Source: Streptomyces bungoensis
GTDB taxonomy: Bacteria; Actinomycetota; Actinomycetes; Streptomycetales; Streptomycetaceae
DNA: 64,000 nt
Reading direction: 5' to 3'
Assembly: GCF_001514215.1 (NCBI RefSeq)
Contig: NZ_KQ948860.1
Span: 62,001 to 126,000, forward strand
Part shown: positions 1-8,117 of the stretch, piece by piece
Numbering within the stretch: position 1 is the stretch's first letter
Layout of the letters: every line of letters begins with the position of its first letter
Made by a program: the position numbers and the translations under genes
The notes under the pieces: model-generated
Databases searched by the model: none
The model's input: the letters and a program-made list of their open reading frames with translations, nothing else
What the model was told of the DNA's origin: nothing

Positions 1-312
1 CAGATGGGCGGTCACTGCGAGCCGGGCGATCCCACCCTGGAGGCCGCCGCCCTGCGGGAGGCGACCGAGGAGTCCGGCATCACCGGGCTGGCGCTGGTGC
101 CCGGGGGCCCGGTGCGGCTGGACCGGCATCCGATCCCGGCGCCGTGCCACTGCCACTTCGACGTCCAGTACGCGGTGCTGGCCCCACGAGGCGCCGAGCA
201 CGCGATCAGCGACGAGTCGCTGGACGTGCGCTGGTTCGGCTACGACGAGGTGGCGGACGTGGCGGACGAGTCGGTCGTACGCCTGCTGGCGGCGACGCGC
301 GCCCGGCTCTGA
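1..312 (+). CDS. Nudix hydrolase, 3' part only
   Basis: The reading frame is open from the first base, so the 5' end lies outside the window. The visible 103 residues begin inside the Nudix box: GGHCEPGD is followed by REATEESGI, the REUxEExGU half of the signature that binds the metal and pyrophosphate. The spacing between the first glycines and REATEESG is one residue longer than the classic box, with an aspartate near the usual glutamate position. The tail (VRWFGYDEV, then LLAATRARL) is the usual C-terminal end of small actinobacterial Nudix proteins. The substrate cannot be inferred. It is convergent with the AIM24 operon, with only about 48 bp between stop codons. Confidence 0.85.
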   Translation, partial: QMGGHCEPGDPTLEAAALREATEESGITGLALVPGGPVRLDRHPIPAPCHCHFDVQYAVLAPRGAEHAISDESLDVRWFGYDEVADVADESVVRLLAATRARL

Positions 313-360
313 ACGGATGAGGGGGTGACCGCCGCGGCGGTCGCCCCCTCTCCCGGGGCC

Positions 361-1116
361 TCAGCTCCAGACGTTGCCCTGGTTCTGCGCGTGCGCCCCG
401 TGCTGCCCCACGCCGAACTGGGCGGCGAGCCCCTGGCCGATCTGGGCGTTCTGCGGCGGCAGCAGCTCGCTGGGCTGCACGAGCGCGAACCCGCTGCCCA
501 TGAAGCTCAGCTCCCAGCCCTCGCCGGTGTTGCCGCGCCGCCGCCACACCCCGGAGGAGTGCGTCTGGGCCTGCATCTGCACCCGCAGCCCGGTGGACCA
601 GGCGACGATCGCGTCGGCGTCGCAGTTGACGTACTTGTCGGGCGTGACCTGCATCAGCAGCGGCGCGCCCGAGGTCATCAGGGCGACCTTGCCGCGCCCG
701 GTGATGTTCAGCTGGTACTTCCCGGAGCCGGAGATGCCGTAGAGGCTGTCGACGGCGATGACCTCGTGGTGCAGCGAGGAGTCCATGGCGAGGACGTAGG
801 AGCTGTCGACCGTCAGCCCGTCCTGCTCGACGTCCATGACGTGCACGTACTGGGCGAGGTTGGCGAGGAAGACCGTGCCCTGCCCGTGGCAGCGCATCAG
901 GTCCAGGCCCTCCCCGGTGCGGGCACGCGCGCGTGCCTGTCCGTTGCTGCGGTACTCGGCGTCGAACTCGACGAGTCCCTGGTAGGCGACCATCGTGCCC
1001 TTGCGGGCGAGGATGTCGTCGTGGCCCTCCAGGGTGACGCGGAGCATCTGCTTGTTCTGCAGGCTCCAGCGCTCCTGCGTCTGGGAGTCGTTGTGCGCGA
1101 AAAGCGGGCTCTGCAT
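361..1116 (-). CDS. AIM24 family protein (third of three)
   Basis: Encodes 251 aa starting MQSPLFAHNDSQ. The body is the AIM24 beta-rich fold, recognisable by repeated GxGxVFLA, HHEVIAVDSL, SGAPLLM and DADAIVAWS segments and the closing FALVQPSELLP. AIM24 proteins are conserved in bacteria and mitochondria, but no biochemical activity is established; the mitochondrial member affects inner-membrane architecture. The start is ATG at 1116 because it gives a family-like N-terminus. A longer open frame continues upstream, but only as a shadow of the neighbouring genes. It follows the second AIM24 gene by 17 bp, so the three form one operon. Cytoplasmic; no signal or membrane segment. Confidence 0.9.
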   Translation of the reverse strand: MQSPLFAHNDSQTQERWSLQNKQMLRVTLEGHDDILARKGTMVAYQGLVEFDAEYRSNGQARARARTGEGLDLMRCHGQGTVFLANLAQYVHVMDVEQDGLTVDSSYVLAMDSSLHHEVIAVDSLYGISGSGKYQLNITGRGKVALMTSGAPLLMQVTPDKYVNCDADAIVAWSTGLRVQMQAQTHSSGVWRRRGNTGEGWELSFMGSGFALVQPSELLPPQNAQIGQGLAAQFGVGQHGAHAQNQGNVWS

Positions 1117-1133
1117 GGTGTTCTGACTCCCCC

Positions 1134-1814
1134 TCAGCCCCGGAACCGGAGTCGGTCGGTGCTGTCCTCGCTGGGCTGGACGACGACGATTCCCTGACCC
1201 GAGAAGGCCATCTGGTAGGCCTCGCCGCTGCCCCGGCCGATCAGTGACTGCGCCTTGAAGCTGCGCTTGCCCTTCACCTTCAGGTTCGGCGACCAGGCGA
1301 CGAGCGCGTCGGGATCGACGTAGGTCTCGTCCTCGCCGCCGCCGCAGTCCACGACGATGGGCGTGCCCCGGGAGGTGAGGGCCACCCAGCCCTGACCGGA
1401 GATCTTCGTGTTCCACAGGCCCTGCCCGGCGAACTTGGCGAGCCCCTTCACGCGCTCCACACCCCAGGTCAGGTGCGCGTCGAAGGCGAGCAGGTTGGTG
1501 GCGTTGACGGAGATGCCGTCGCCGTTGAGATTGATCACGACGACGTCGGCGCCGTAGTCGGCGAGGTAGAGCAGGCCGTCCCCGGAGCACTTCATGAGGG
1601 GCGCGCCCTCGCCGGTGATCCAGTCGCGGGCGATCTGGCGGACGGCCGGCGGGTTGGGCTCGTACTGGATGAAGCCTTCGTAGGCGACCATCGAGCCCAC
1701 GCGCGCGAGGAGGTCGTTGCCGGTCTGCATGGCGACCTTCAGCATGTGGCCGCCGTGGTTCTCCATGCGGGCGGTGACGGGTGCGGGGGCGTAGCCCGCG
1801 AGCGGCTGGTTCAT
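1134..1814 (-). CDS. AIM24 family protein (second of three)
   Basis: Encodes 226 aa (MNQPLAGYAPAP). It has the same AIM24 fold as its neighbours: MLKVAMQTGNDLLAR near the N-terminus, GDGLLYLADYG, FAGQGLWNTKISGQG, PDALVAWSPN and the terminal GIVVVQPSED. It contains an acidic, cysteine-bearing insertion (VDCGGGEDETY) that the other two copies lack. Twelve bp separate it from the TerD-AIM24 gene upstream and 17 bp from the AIM24 gene downstream, so the three are almost certainly co-transcribed. The three paralogues are well diverged in sequence, which argues for old duplication and separate roles rather than recent amplification. Function unknown. Confidence 0.9.
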   Translation of the reverse strand: MNQPLAGYAPAPVTARMENHGGHMLKVAMQTGNDLLARVGSMVAYEGFIQYEPNPPAVRQIARDWITGEGAPLMKCSGDGLLYLADYGADVVVINLNGDGISVNATNLLAFDAHLTWGVERVKGLAKFAGQGLWNTKISGQGWVALTSRGTPIVVDCGGGEDETYVDPDALVAWSPNLKVKGKRSFKAQSLIGRGSGEAYQMAFSGQGIVVVQPSEDSTDRLRFRG

Positions 1815-1826
1815 GACGGGCTCCCT

Positions 1827-3473
1827 CTAGACCTCGTAGGGCTGGACGACGACGAAGTTGCCGGGCGCGGCCCGGAACTGCAGGTTGACGCCCTCTCCGG
1901 TGTGACCCGGGTAGGCGTTGCGGCGCATCCGCACCTGGCTGGAGACGATCACCTGCGCGGCGGCCGACCAGGCGACCACGGCGTTGGAGTCGACGAACGT
2001 CGTCGGCGTCACCGGCAGCACCACGGGCGTGCCGTGCGTCTTGACGACGATGGTGCCGGTGCCCTGGAACTGCATGGTGAACAGCGCGCCGCCCGGGATG
2101 CCGTGGCCTTCGATGCGTCGGACCTCGTACTGCAGGCTCTCGTCGAACGCGAGGACGTTCTCCGCGGAGACGCAGATCGCGTCGCCCTGCAGTTCGACGG
2201 GGTGCAGGTGGGTGGAGTTCTCGGCGAGGAAGACCTGCCCCTGCCCGGTGCAGCGCATCAGCTGCATCTCCTGGCCGGTGGCGTTGCCGACGAGCCGCCC
2301 GGCGAACCCGGCGCCCTTGTAGCCGAAGTCGACCTTGCCCTGGTAGAGCACCATGCTGCCCTGCCGGGCCAGCACGGGCTGGCCGCCGATGCCGAGGTCG
2401 ACGCGGACGAGTTTGCCGTTCTGCTGCGTCCAGCGCTGACCGGTCGGCGTCTCCTTGAACATCTGGAGCGCGGCCGTCACCCCGGCGCCGCCCTGCGGGG
2501 CACCCTGGGGCGCTCCGTACGGAGCGGCGTGCTGGCCGGGGACCTGCCCGTAGCCCGGCGGCATGGGCGCGCCCGGTCCGCCGCCGTAGGAGGGCTGCTG
2601 GCCGTAGCCGGGCGGCATGGGTGCGCTCGGCTGCCCGCCGTACGGAGGCTGCGGCGGCTGGCCGTAGGGCGCCGGCGCCGGGGCGGGCGGCGGCACGGTG
2701 CCGCCGGTGGGCGGGGCCAGGGGGGCGATGACGGTGGGCGCGGCGTGCACGTTCGGTGCGGGCGGCGGGGTGGTGCCGGGAGGGGTGACGCCGGGGGGCG
2801 GCGCGAAGCCCTGCGGCGCGGGCATGGGCGCCGGAGCGGGCGCGGGTGCCGGAACGGGGGCGGCCGGGGCGGCGAAGGCGGGCGGGGCGAAGCCGGGCGC
2901 GGCGCCGGTCTGCGGCTGCTGCTGGGGGGCGGCGGGCGCCTCCTCTTCGAGCACCTCGCCGCCGAAGTTCTTCAGCAGCGCCTCCAGGCCGCCGTCGAAG
3001 CCCTGTCCGACCGCGGCGAACCGCCACACGTCCTTGAAGTACAGGTCACCGAGCATGACGGCGCGCTCGGTGGAGAACTCCGCGCCGCTGAAGGAGTACC
3101 GCGCGACCTCCTCGCCACCGGCCACGATGCGCAGGTATCCGGGGTTGACCTGCGACATCTGTCCGGCGCCGTCGATGGTCGCCGTGAACGACAGCTTGCG
3201 GATGCCCGACGGGATCCGGTCCAGCGTGACCCGGAACGACTCGGTGTCACCCGCCTGGGCCCCCAGCAGCTGGATGGACTCCTCGGGGGACTTCGGCTGG
3301 TTGAAGAAGATGAAGTACCGGTCGTCCGAGAGGCGCTCGTCGGCGTCCAGACCGAAGCAGCTGATGTCGAAGGTCAGTCCGGGAGCGGAGATCTGCACGC
3401 CTACGTACAGATCCGTGCCCGCCGTGAGGTCACTGATCCTGGCCTTGTGGCCGCGTTGGAATTCCCTGGCCAT
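1827..3473 (-). CDS. TerD-AIM24 fusion protein
   Basis: Encodes 548 aa in three parts. Residues 1 to about 185 are a TerD domain (FDISCFGLDADERLSDDRY, FNQPKSPE, RIPSGIRKLSFTATIDG, MLGDLYFKDVWRF), the calcium-binding fold of tellurite and stress-response proteins. Residues about 190-330 are a Pro/Ala/Gly-rich linker with repeated PPGYGQ motifs. The last 220 residues are an AIM24 domain ending VVVQPYEV. It heads the operon with the two stand-alone AIM24 genes. TerD proteins work with membrane-associated Ter complexes, so a stress-responsive, membrane-peripheral role is plausible but inferred. ATG at 3473 gives the canonical TerD-like beginning MAREFQRGHK. Confidence 0.92.
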   Translation of the reverse strand: MAREFQRGHKARISDLTAGTDLYVGVQISAPGLTFDISCFGLDADERLSDDRYFIFFNQPKSPEESIQLLGAQAGDTESFRVTLDRIPSGIRKLSFTATIDGAGQMSQVNPGYLRIVAGGEEVARYSFSGAEFSTERAVMLGDLYFKDVWRFAAVGQGFDGGLEALLKNFGGEVLEEEAPAAPQQQPQTGAAPGFAPPAFAAPAAPVPAPAPAPAPMPAPQGFAPPPGVTPPGTTPPPAPNVHAAPTVIAPLAPPTGGTVPPPAPAPAPYGQPPQPPYGGQPSAPMPPGYGQQPSYGGGPGAPMPPGYGQVPGQHAAPYGAPQGAPQGGAGVTAALQMFKETPTGQRWTQQNGKLVRVDLGIGGQPVLARQGSMVLYQGKVDFGYKGAGFAGRLVGNATGQEMQLMRCTGQGQVFLAENSTHLHPVELQGDAICVSAENVLAFDESLQYEVRRIEGHGIPGGALFTMQFQGTGTIVVKTHGTPVVLPVTPTTFVDSNAVVAWSAAAQVIVSSQVRMRRNAYPGHTGEGVNLQFRAAPGNFVVVQPYEV

Positions 3474-3607
3474 GCGTTACGACCGTCCCCCATCCCGAAT
3501 GTGAGTGCGTCGCGTCAGGCTAACGGCAAATACCGACAACGCACGCAGCCGGTCCCAGTCGGTACAGACCCGGTACACAACCGCGCACCGCTGCTCGCAC
3601 GGAGCCC

Positions 3608-4204
3608 TCAGTCCCCGCGCGCATCCGGCCCGTGGGGCAGCCGCTCGGCGGCCACGACCCCTTCGAGATAGCCGCGGGCCCGCTCGGTGCGCGGATAGGA
3701 CTCCAGCAGCCGCCAGAAGTCCGGCCCGTGCCCGGGCACCAGGAGATGGGCCAGCTCGTGGCAGAGCACGTAGTCGACGACGTACTCCGGCATCCCCTGC
3801 AGCCGGTGCGACAGGCGGATGCTGCCCTCGGCCGGGGTGCACGAACCCCAGCGGGTGTTCTGGTTGGTGACCCAGCGCACGGAGAGGGGGCGCGCCCGCC
3901 CGCCGAAGTACTGGGCGGACAGCCGCTCGGCGCGCTCGGTCAGCTGGGCGTCACCCAGCACCCGTTTGCTTTCCTGGGCGGCGAGTTTGTCGAGCATGAC
4001 GGTCACCCAGCGCTGCTCCTCCGCCGCGGACATCCGGGCGGGGATCAGCACGACGGTGCGATCGCCCTCGCGGTACGCGGAGACCGTCCGGCGGCGCCGG
4101 GTACTCCTGCGGACCTCGATCGCGCTCGCCCCCGAGCCGCTCGGCGGCTGGCTCGTCGTGCTGCGCTGTGGCTTTGCGGCGCGGTGCAGGGGTTCGGCGG
4201 GCAC
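3608..4204 (-). CDS. YgjP-like (SprT/DUF45-type) zinc metallopeptidase
   Basis: Encodes about 198 aa. The C-terminal half carries NTRWGSCTPAEG, a hallmark of the YgjP/DUF45 family, followed by YVVDYVLCHELAHLLVPGHG, where HELAH is the zinc-binding HExxH and the later HGPDFW supplies the third ligand. The first 55 residues are basic and low in complexity (RRSTRRRRTV). The annotated start is a GTG at 4204 without a clear Shine-Dalgarno, so the N-terminus is uncertain. The substrate of this family is unknown; YgjP of E. coli has only been loosely linked to nucleic-acid metabolism. Divergent from the ThiF-like gene. Confidence 0.88.
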   Translation of the reverse strand: MPAEPLHRAAKPQRSTTSQPPSGSGASAIEVRRSTRRRRTVSAYREGDRTVVLIPARMSAAEEQRWVTVMLDKLAAQESKRVLGDAQLTERAERLSAQYFGGRARPLSVRWVTNQNTRWGSCTPAEGSIRLSHRLQGMPEYVVDYVLCHELAHLLVPGHGPDFWRLLESYPRTERARGYLEGVVAAERLPHGPDARGD

Positions 4205-4512
4205 GCCCCGACGTTACCCGCTGGGCAGGGCCGAAGTCCCGGCTGCGGGACGCTCGGATGCCGGTGCCCCACCATGCGCTTGATTAGTACGACCGATATG
4301 CCCGACTGGCCCGGAGGAATCGGCTGGAGGATCGGGCGTCGACCGGCCGGACGATCAGCCGGAAGGTTAGTACGAACAACACCCCCAGCCTGTGGACAAC
4401 TTTCGGCACACGCCGGCCGGGCCGGGCATGCTGGCAGGCGTCGGCGGAACGTGACCGGTTCCGCCGCATGATCACACCCTTCGGGCACTTTCGGCGGATA
4501 CGGGGGCCTGTC
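4205..4512. other. Divergent intergenic region
   Basis: About 308 bp between the YgjP-like gene (minus) and the ThiF-like gene (plus). It holds two exact copies of TTAGTACGA (4284-4292 and 4367-4375), 83 bp apart, and a consensus DnaA box at 4391-4399. An ATG at 4468 would extend the downstream protein by 15 residues, but it lacks a ribosome binding site. No convincing -35/-10 pair was identified. Confidence 0.5.
4391..4399 (-). promoter_or_regulatory. Consensus DnaA box (TTGTCCACA)
   Basis: The minus strand reads TTGTCCACA, the preferred streptomycete DnaA box. It stands alone in non-coding sequence about 120 bp upstream of the ThiF-like gene. Two more consensus boxes occur in this window (10841 and 26560), also outside genes. 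Whether DnaA binds here is not known. Confidence 0.55.
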
Positions 4513-5727
4513 ATGCATCCGACGGTGAAGCCCGCGCTGCGGCGCGGCTGGCGCGACCTCGACACGGTGCAGTTCGGGATGACCCCGGCGCACGCCATGA
4601 CCCTCGGGCCGGTGGACCGGGCGACGGGCAGCTTCCTGGAACTGCTCAACGGCTCCCGGGGGCTGCCTCTGCTGCGTGAGGAGGGGCGCCGGATGAACCT
4701 GCCGGAGGGCCGTGTCGACGCACTGCTGGAGCGGCTGGCCCGCGCCGGCCTGCTGGACGACACCCGCGGCGGCGGGCCGGCCGCCGACGCGCTGCGGGAG
4801 CGGACCCAGGCCCTGGAGCGGCTCCGCGCCGATCTGGCCTCGCTGTCCCTGACCACTCCCGAGCCGGGCGGCGCGCTCGGCCGGCTCGCGGCCCGCCGCT
4901 CGCTGCGGGTGCAGGTGCGCGGCGCGGGGCGGGTGGGAGCCGTGCTGGCCTCGGTGCTGTCCGGGGCGGGCGTCGGCGAGGTCGACGTGCGGGACGGGGG
5001 GCGGGTGGAGCCGTGGGACGTGGCCCCGGGCGGACTGCCCGCCGAGTCGGTCCGCGAGCGCCGGGACGAGGCGGCCCGGGCGGCCGTCCGCCGCGCGGCC
5101 CCGGACAGCCGGCCGCGCCGCACCCGCTCCGCCCGCTGCGGGACCGAGGAGCCCGGGCTCTCCCTGGTGGTCCTCACCCCCCGGGACGACGTCGCCGTGC
5201 ACGCGCCGGACCCCTTCGGCGCCGAGCCGCTCATTGCCTCCGGGACCCCTCACCTGTACGCGGGGGTGGTGGAGGGAACGGGTGTCGTCGGCCCGCTGGT
5301 GCTGCCCGGGGAGACGGGCTGCGCCGGCTGCCTGCACCGGGACCGCGCGGACCGGGACCCGGCATGGCCCCGCCTGGTCGCCCAGTGGCGCTCCGGCCGG
5401 GCCCGCCGCGTGGCAGCGTGTGATCTCGCTCTCGCCACGGCCGTCGCGGGACTGGCCGCCGCCCACGCCCTGGCCTTCCTCGACGGGGAGGCGCCGTCCA
5501 GTGCGGGAGTCCGATGGGAGGCGGCCCTGCCCGGCCTGACCTGGCATTCCCGGCCGGTGTGGCCGCATCCCGCATGTGGCTGCCGTTCGGCGGAGAGAGG
5601 TAAGGGGGAGCACTCCTCAAGCAACGGCGAGCGACGCGCGACAATGGCGGTGCAACGGCCGTCGCCGGAGCGACGACGCAAGGCAGGGGCGGCGCGGCCG
5701 ACTGGGACCTGGAGGGCGCATGTCTGA
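4513..5727 (+). CDS. Orphan ThiF/E1-like protein (TOMM cyclodehydratase C-type)
   Basis: Encodes 404 aa from ATG 4513, chosen because GGGGGC lies just upstream and the next in-frame ATG (4468) has no ribosome site. An N-terminal winged-helix-like segment (to about residue 85) is followed by a degenerate E1/ThiF Rossmann region (GAGRVG at about 137-142). Four zinc-ligand cysteines follow: GCAGCL (270, 273) and CGC (355, 357). This layout matches the leader-peptide-binding C proteins of azoline-forming RiPP pathways, but no YcaO partner or precursor peptide is visible. Its stop overlaps the ABC1 kinase start by 8 bp, so the two are translationally coupled. The same pairing is, from memory, kept in mycobacteria (Rv3196-Rv3197). 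Function unknown. Confidence 0.85.
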   Translation: MHPTVKPALRRGWRDLDTVQFGMTPAHAMTLGPVDRATGSFLELLNGSRGLPLLREEGRRMNLPEGRVDALLERLARAGLLDDTRGGGPAADALRERTQALERLRADLASLSLTTPEPGGALGRLAARRSLRVQVRGAGRVGAVLASVLSGAGVGEVDVRDGGRVEPWDVAPGGLPAESVRERRDEAARAAVRRAAPDSRPRRTRSARCGTEEPGLSLVVLTPRDDVAVHAPDPFGAEPLIASGTPHLYAGVVEGTGVVGPLVLPGETGCAGCLHRDRADRDPAWPRLVAQWRSGRARRVAACDLALATAVAGLAAAHALAFLDGEAPSSAGVRWEAALPGLTWHSRPVWPHPACGCRSAERGKGEHSSSNGERRATMAVQRPSPERRRKAGAARPTGTWRAHV

Positions 5728-7120
5728 TCTTCCCCGGAAGGCGGTCACCCGTACCGCCAAGCTCGCCGCGCTCCCGCTCGGCTTCGCCGGCCGGGCGACC
5801 TGGGGGCTGGGCAAGCGCATCGTGGGCGAGTCCGCGGAGATCGTCGGCAGAGAGCTGCAGCAGCGCACGGCCGAGCAGCTCTTCAAGGTCCTCGGGGAAC
5901 TGAAGGGCGGGGCGATGAAGTTCGGGCAGGCACTGTCCGTCTTCGAGTCCGCGCTGCCCGAGGAGGTGGCCGGGCCCTATCGCGCGGCGCTGACCAAGCT
6001 CCAGGACGCGGCGCCGCCGATGCCGACCCGTACGGTGCACGCGGTGCTCGACGAGCGGCTCGGGGTGGACTGGCGCGAGTTGTTCCTGGAGTTCGAGGAC
6101 AAGCCGGCGGCCGCGGCCTCCATCGGGCAGGTCCACCGGGCGGTGTGGCACGACGGCCGTGAGGTCGCGGTCAAGGTGCAGTACCCGGGAGCCGGCGAGG
6201 CCCTGCTGTCCGACCTGACCCAATTGAGCCGTTTCGCCCGCCTGCTGGGTCCGCTCATCCCGGGGATGGACATCAAGCCGCTGATCGCCGAGATGCGGGA
6301 CCGCGTCTCCGAGGAGCTGGACTACGCGCTCGAGGCCCAGGCCCAGCAGGCGCACGCGGACGTGTTCGCGGACGACCCGGACGTGGTGGTTCCGGCGGTG
6401 GTGCACCAGTGCGAGCAGGTCCTGGTCACGGAGTGGATCGACGGGGTCCCGCTGTCGGAGGTCATCGCGGACGGCACCCCGGACCAGCGCGACCGCGCCG
6501 GCCAGCTCCTGGCCCGCTTCCTCTTCTCGGGACCGGCCCGCACCGGCCTGCTGCACGCGGACCCCCATCCGGGCAATTTCCGCCTGCTGCCCGGCGGCCC
6601 GGACGGCGAGGGCGACTGGCGCCTGGGAGTCCTGGACTTCGGCACGGTCGACCGGCTCCCCGGTGGCCTGCCGACACCGATCGGTGTCTCCCTGCGGATG
6701 ACCCTGGACGGTGACGCCGAGACGGTCTACGAGCTGCTGTGCGCGGAAGGGTTCGTCAAGGAGTCCATCGAGCTGGACCCCGACGCGGTCCTCGACTACC
6801 TCCTGCCGATCATCGAGCCGGCCCGGGCCGACGCGTTCACCTTCACCCGCTCCTGGATACGGAGCCAGGCCGCGCGCATCGCCGACCCCCGCTCCCCCGC
6901 GTACCAGCTGGGCAAGCAGCTCAACCTGCCGCCGGCCTACCTGCTGATACACCGGGTCACCCTGAGCACGATCGGTGTCCTGTGCCAGCTGGGCGCCACG
7001 GTACGGCTGCGCGACGAACTCCAGGAGTGGCTCCCCGGCTTCGTCATCGAGGAGGACGTGCTGGAGGAGGACCTGTCGGAAGAGGACCTCTTGGGGGAGG
7101 ACCCGGCAGCGGAGGCGTGA
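5720..7120 (+). CDS. ABC1/UbiB family atypical kinase
   Basis: Encodes 466 aa (MSDLPRKAVTRT). UbiB/ABC1 signatures are in order: the KxGQ motif KFGQALS at about residue 67, the alanine-rich nucleotide loop AAASIGQVHRA, the lysine strand EVAVKVQYPG, the catalytic HADPHPGNF at about 278, and the metal-binding LDFGTVDRL at about 305. The C-terminus is strongly acidic (EEDVLEEDLSEEDLLGED). In other organisms these ATPases support isoprenoid-lipid and quinone metabolism. The mycobacterial homologue lies next to whiB7 and has been linked to drug tolerance (from memory). Its ATG overlaps the ThiF-like stop codon. A hairpin at 7158-7198 ends transcription. Confidence 0.95.
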   Translation: MSDLPRKAVTRTAKLAALPLGFAGRATWGLGKRIVGESAEIVGRELQQRTAEQLFKVLGELKGGAMKFGQALSVFESALPEEVAGPYRAALTKLQDAAPPMPTRTVHAVLDERLGVDWRELFLEFEDKPAAAASIGQVHRAVWHDGREVAVKVQYPGAGEALLSDLTQLSRFARLLGPLIPGMDIKPLIAEMRDRVSEELDYALEAQAQQAHADVFADDPDVVVPAVVHQCEQVLVTEWIDGVPLSEVIADGTPDQRDRAGQLLARFLFSGPARTGLLHADPHPGNFRLLPGGPDGEGDWRLGVLDFGTVDRLPGGLPTPIGVSLRMTLDGDAETVYELLCAEGFVKESIELDPDAVLDYLLPIIEPARADAFTFTRSWIRSQAARIADPRSPAYQLGKQLNLPPAYLLIHRVTLSTIGVLCQLGATVRLRDELQEWLPGFVIEEDVLEEDLSEEDLLGEDPAAEA

Positions 7121-7157
7121 GCCGTCCGGGACCGGCCCACCGCCCGGGCACGACGCG

Positions 7158-7198
7158 CCGCGGGGGCCGGTCCGTTCGAGTCGGACCGGCCCCCGCGG
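7158..7198. terminator. Bidirectional hairpin terminator
   Basis: A perfect 17-bp inverted repeat (arms 7158-7174 and 7182-7198) with a 7-nt loop, placed between the convergent ABC1 kinase and the small gene behind wblC. There is no U-tract, as is usual for streptomycete terminators. Confidence 0.8.
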
Positions 7199-7256
7199 GA
7201 AGGCTTCGCCTCCCGGGTCCGGGAGGCCACCGCTTCGGGTGGGCTGTTCGGGTGAG

Positions 7257-7580
7257 CTACTGCATGACGGCCATGGCCAGCGCGCGGCGGGCGCGCATCG
7301 AGGCGCGCTCGGCCCGGCGCTGCATCCGGCGGGCGGTCGCCAGGCGCACGGCCCGGCGTTCCCGCTCCGCCTCGTGCATGCGCTCGTGCATATGCGCACG
7401 AGCCAGTGCTTCTTGCATGAGTTGCATCTCTCGGGTCCTGTTCTGACGCGACTCGGTCGCGCCGGTCGTGGTGAAGTCTGGGATCGCGGAGCCGGCGGGC
7501 TCGCTGGTGGACGGCTTCATCGGGGCCTGCTTCTTGGGGTCGTGCGTGAGGGGACGGTCGATCGTTCCGAGGGTGTTCAT
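7257..7580 (-). CDS. Small basic coiled-coil protein coupled to wblC
   Basis: Encodes 107 aa. The N-terminal half is polar (MNTLGTIDRPLTHDPKKQ). The C-terminal half, from about residue 50, is a highly charged, Arg/Met/His/Ala-rich helix (MHERMHEAERERRAVR, then RRMQRRAERASM). The ATG overlaps the wblC stop (ATGA, 4 bp), so its synthesis should depend on translation of wblC and it would be induced with it. I do not recognise a family. The composition suggests an RNA-, DNA- or ribosome-binding helix, but this is inference. Confidence 0.75.
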   Translation of the reverse strand: MNTLGTIDRPLTHDPKKQAPMKPSTSEPAGSAIPDFTTTGATESRQNRTREMQLMQEALARAHMHERMHEAERERRAVRLATARRMQRRAERASMRARRALAMAVMQ

Positions 7581-7945
7581 GCCGTGACCGGGTTCTTCCG
7601 CGGGCGGCCACGCGGCCGCTTCCGGGCGACGACGACGCCCTGGACGAACAGCTCGCCACCCCAGACGCCCCAGGGCTCACGCCGCTCCTTGGCGCCGGCG
7701 AGGCAGGCCTCGATCAGCGGGCAGGTGCGGCAGAGGGACTTGGCGTACTCGACGTCGGCCGGCGACTCGGCGAAGAAGACCTCCGGGTCGTAGGAGCGGC
7801 AGGGGACGGGTACGCCGAGGTTCTCGATGGCGTCGTCGAGCGCGGTGAGCGCGGTGAGGGGGATCAAGGTGGGGTCCTCCGTGAGGCCGGGCGGGGGGAT
7901 CGAGCGTGAAGGCGGTACGGACGGGGCGTGCGCTTCGAGTTGCAC
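7577..7945 (-). CDS. wblC: WhiB-family regulator WblC (WhiB7 type)
   Basis: Encodes 122 aa from GTG 7945, chosen because GAGGAAG sits 7 nt upstream; longer frames run into the untranslated leader. Four Fe-S cysteines are at C49, C72, C75 and C81 (SLCRTCPLIEAC). The WhiB turn EPWGVWGG is at about 90-97 and an AT-hook RPRGRPRK is near the C-terminus. The AT-hook separates WhiB7/WblC from other Wbl proteins. WblC binds the principal sigma factor and activates promoters with an AT-rich stretch just upstream of -35, including its own, giving intrinsic resistance to ribosome-targeting antibiotics. The leader carries an upstream ORF and an intrinsic terminator, described separately. Confidence 0.95.
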   Translation of the reverse strand: MQLEAHAPSVPPSRSIPPPGLTEDPTLIPLTALTALDDAIENLGVPVPCRSYDPEVFFAESPADVEYAKSLCRTCPLIEACLAGAKERREPWGVWGGELFVQGVVVARKRPRGRPRKNPVTA

Positions 7946-8050
7946 GATTGGTCTTCCTCGTCTGGTCGTTCCGGCCGGTTGACCGGGTGTCGGCTGGTAC
8001 CGGGTTCTTTTTTGTCCCGAAGCCCCTTCGCTCCGTCCTCCCCGTTCGGG

Positions 8051-8093
8051 GAAAACAGAAGGGCCGCGGATCCCGGGTGGGGTTCCGCGGCCC
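8051..8093 (-). terminator. Intrinsic terminator in the wblC leader (attenuator)
   Basis: On the minus strand a perfect 10-bp stem (8093-8084 with 8070-8061, GGGCCGCGGA type) encloses a 13-nt loop and is followed directly by TTCTGTTTTC. It lies upstream of wblC and downstream of the uORF, the position expected for an attenuator rather than a gene-end terminator. Confidence 0.85.
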
Positions 8094-8117
8094 TGAAGGC
8101 GCCGGCCTGAACGGCTG

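Noticed and set aside
361..3027. Long 888-codon minus-strand frame
   Set aside because: Only its last 251 codons (from ATG 1116) are the third AIM24 gene; the rest is an Arg/Pro-rich shadow of the two genes upstream.
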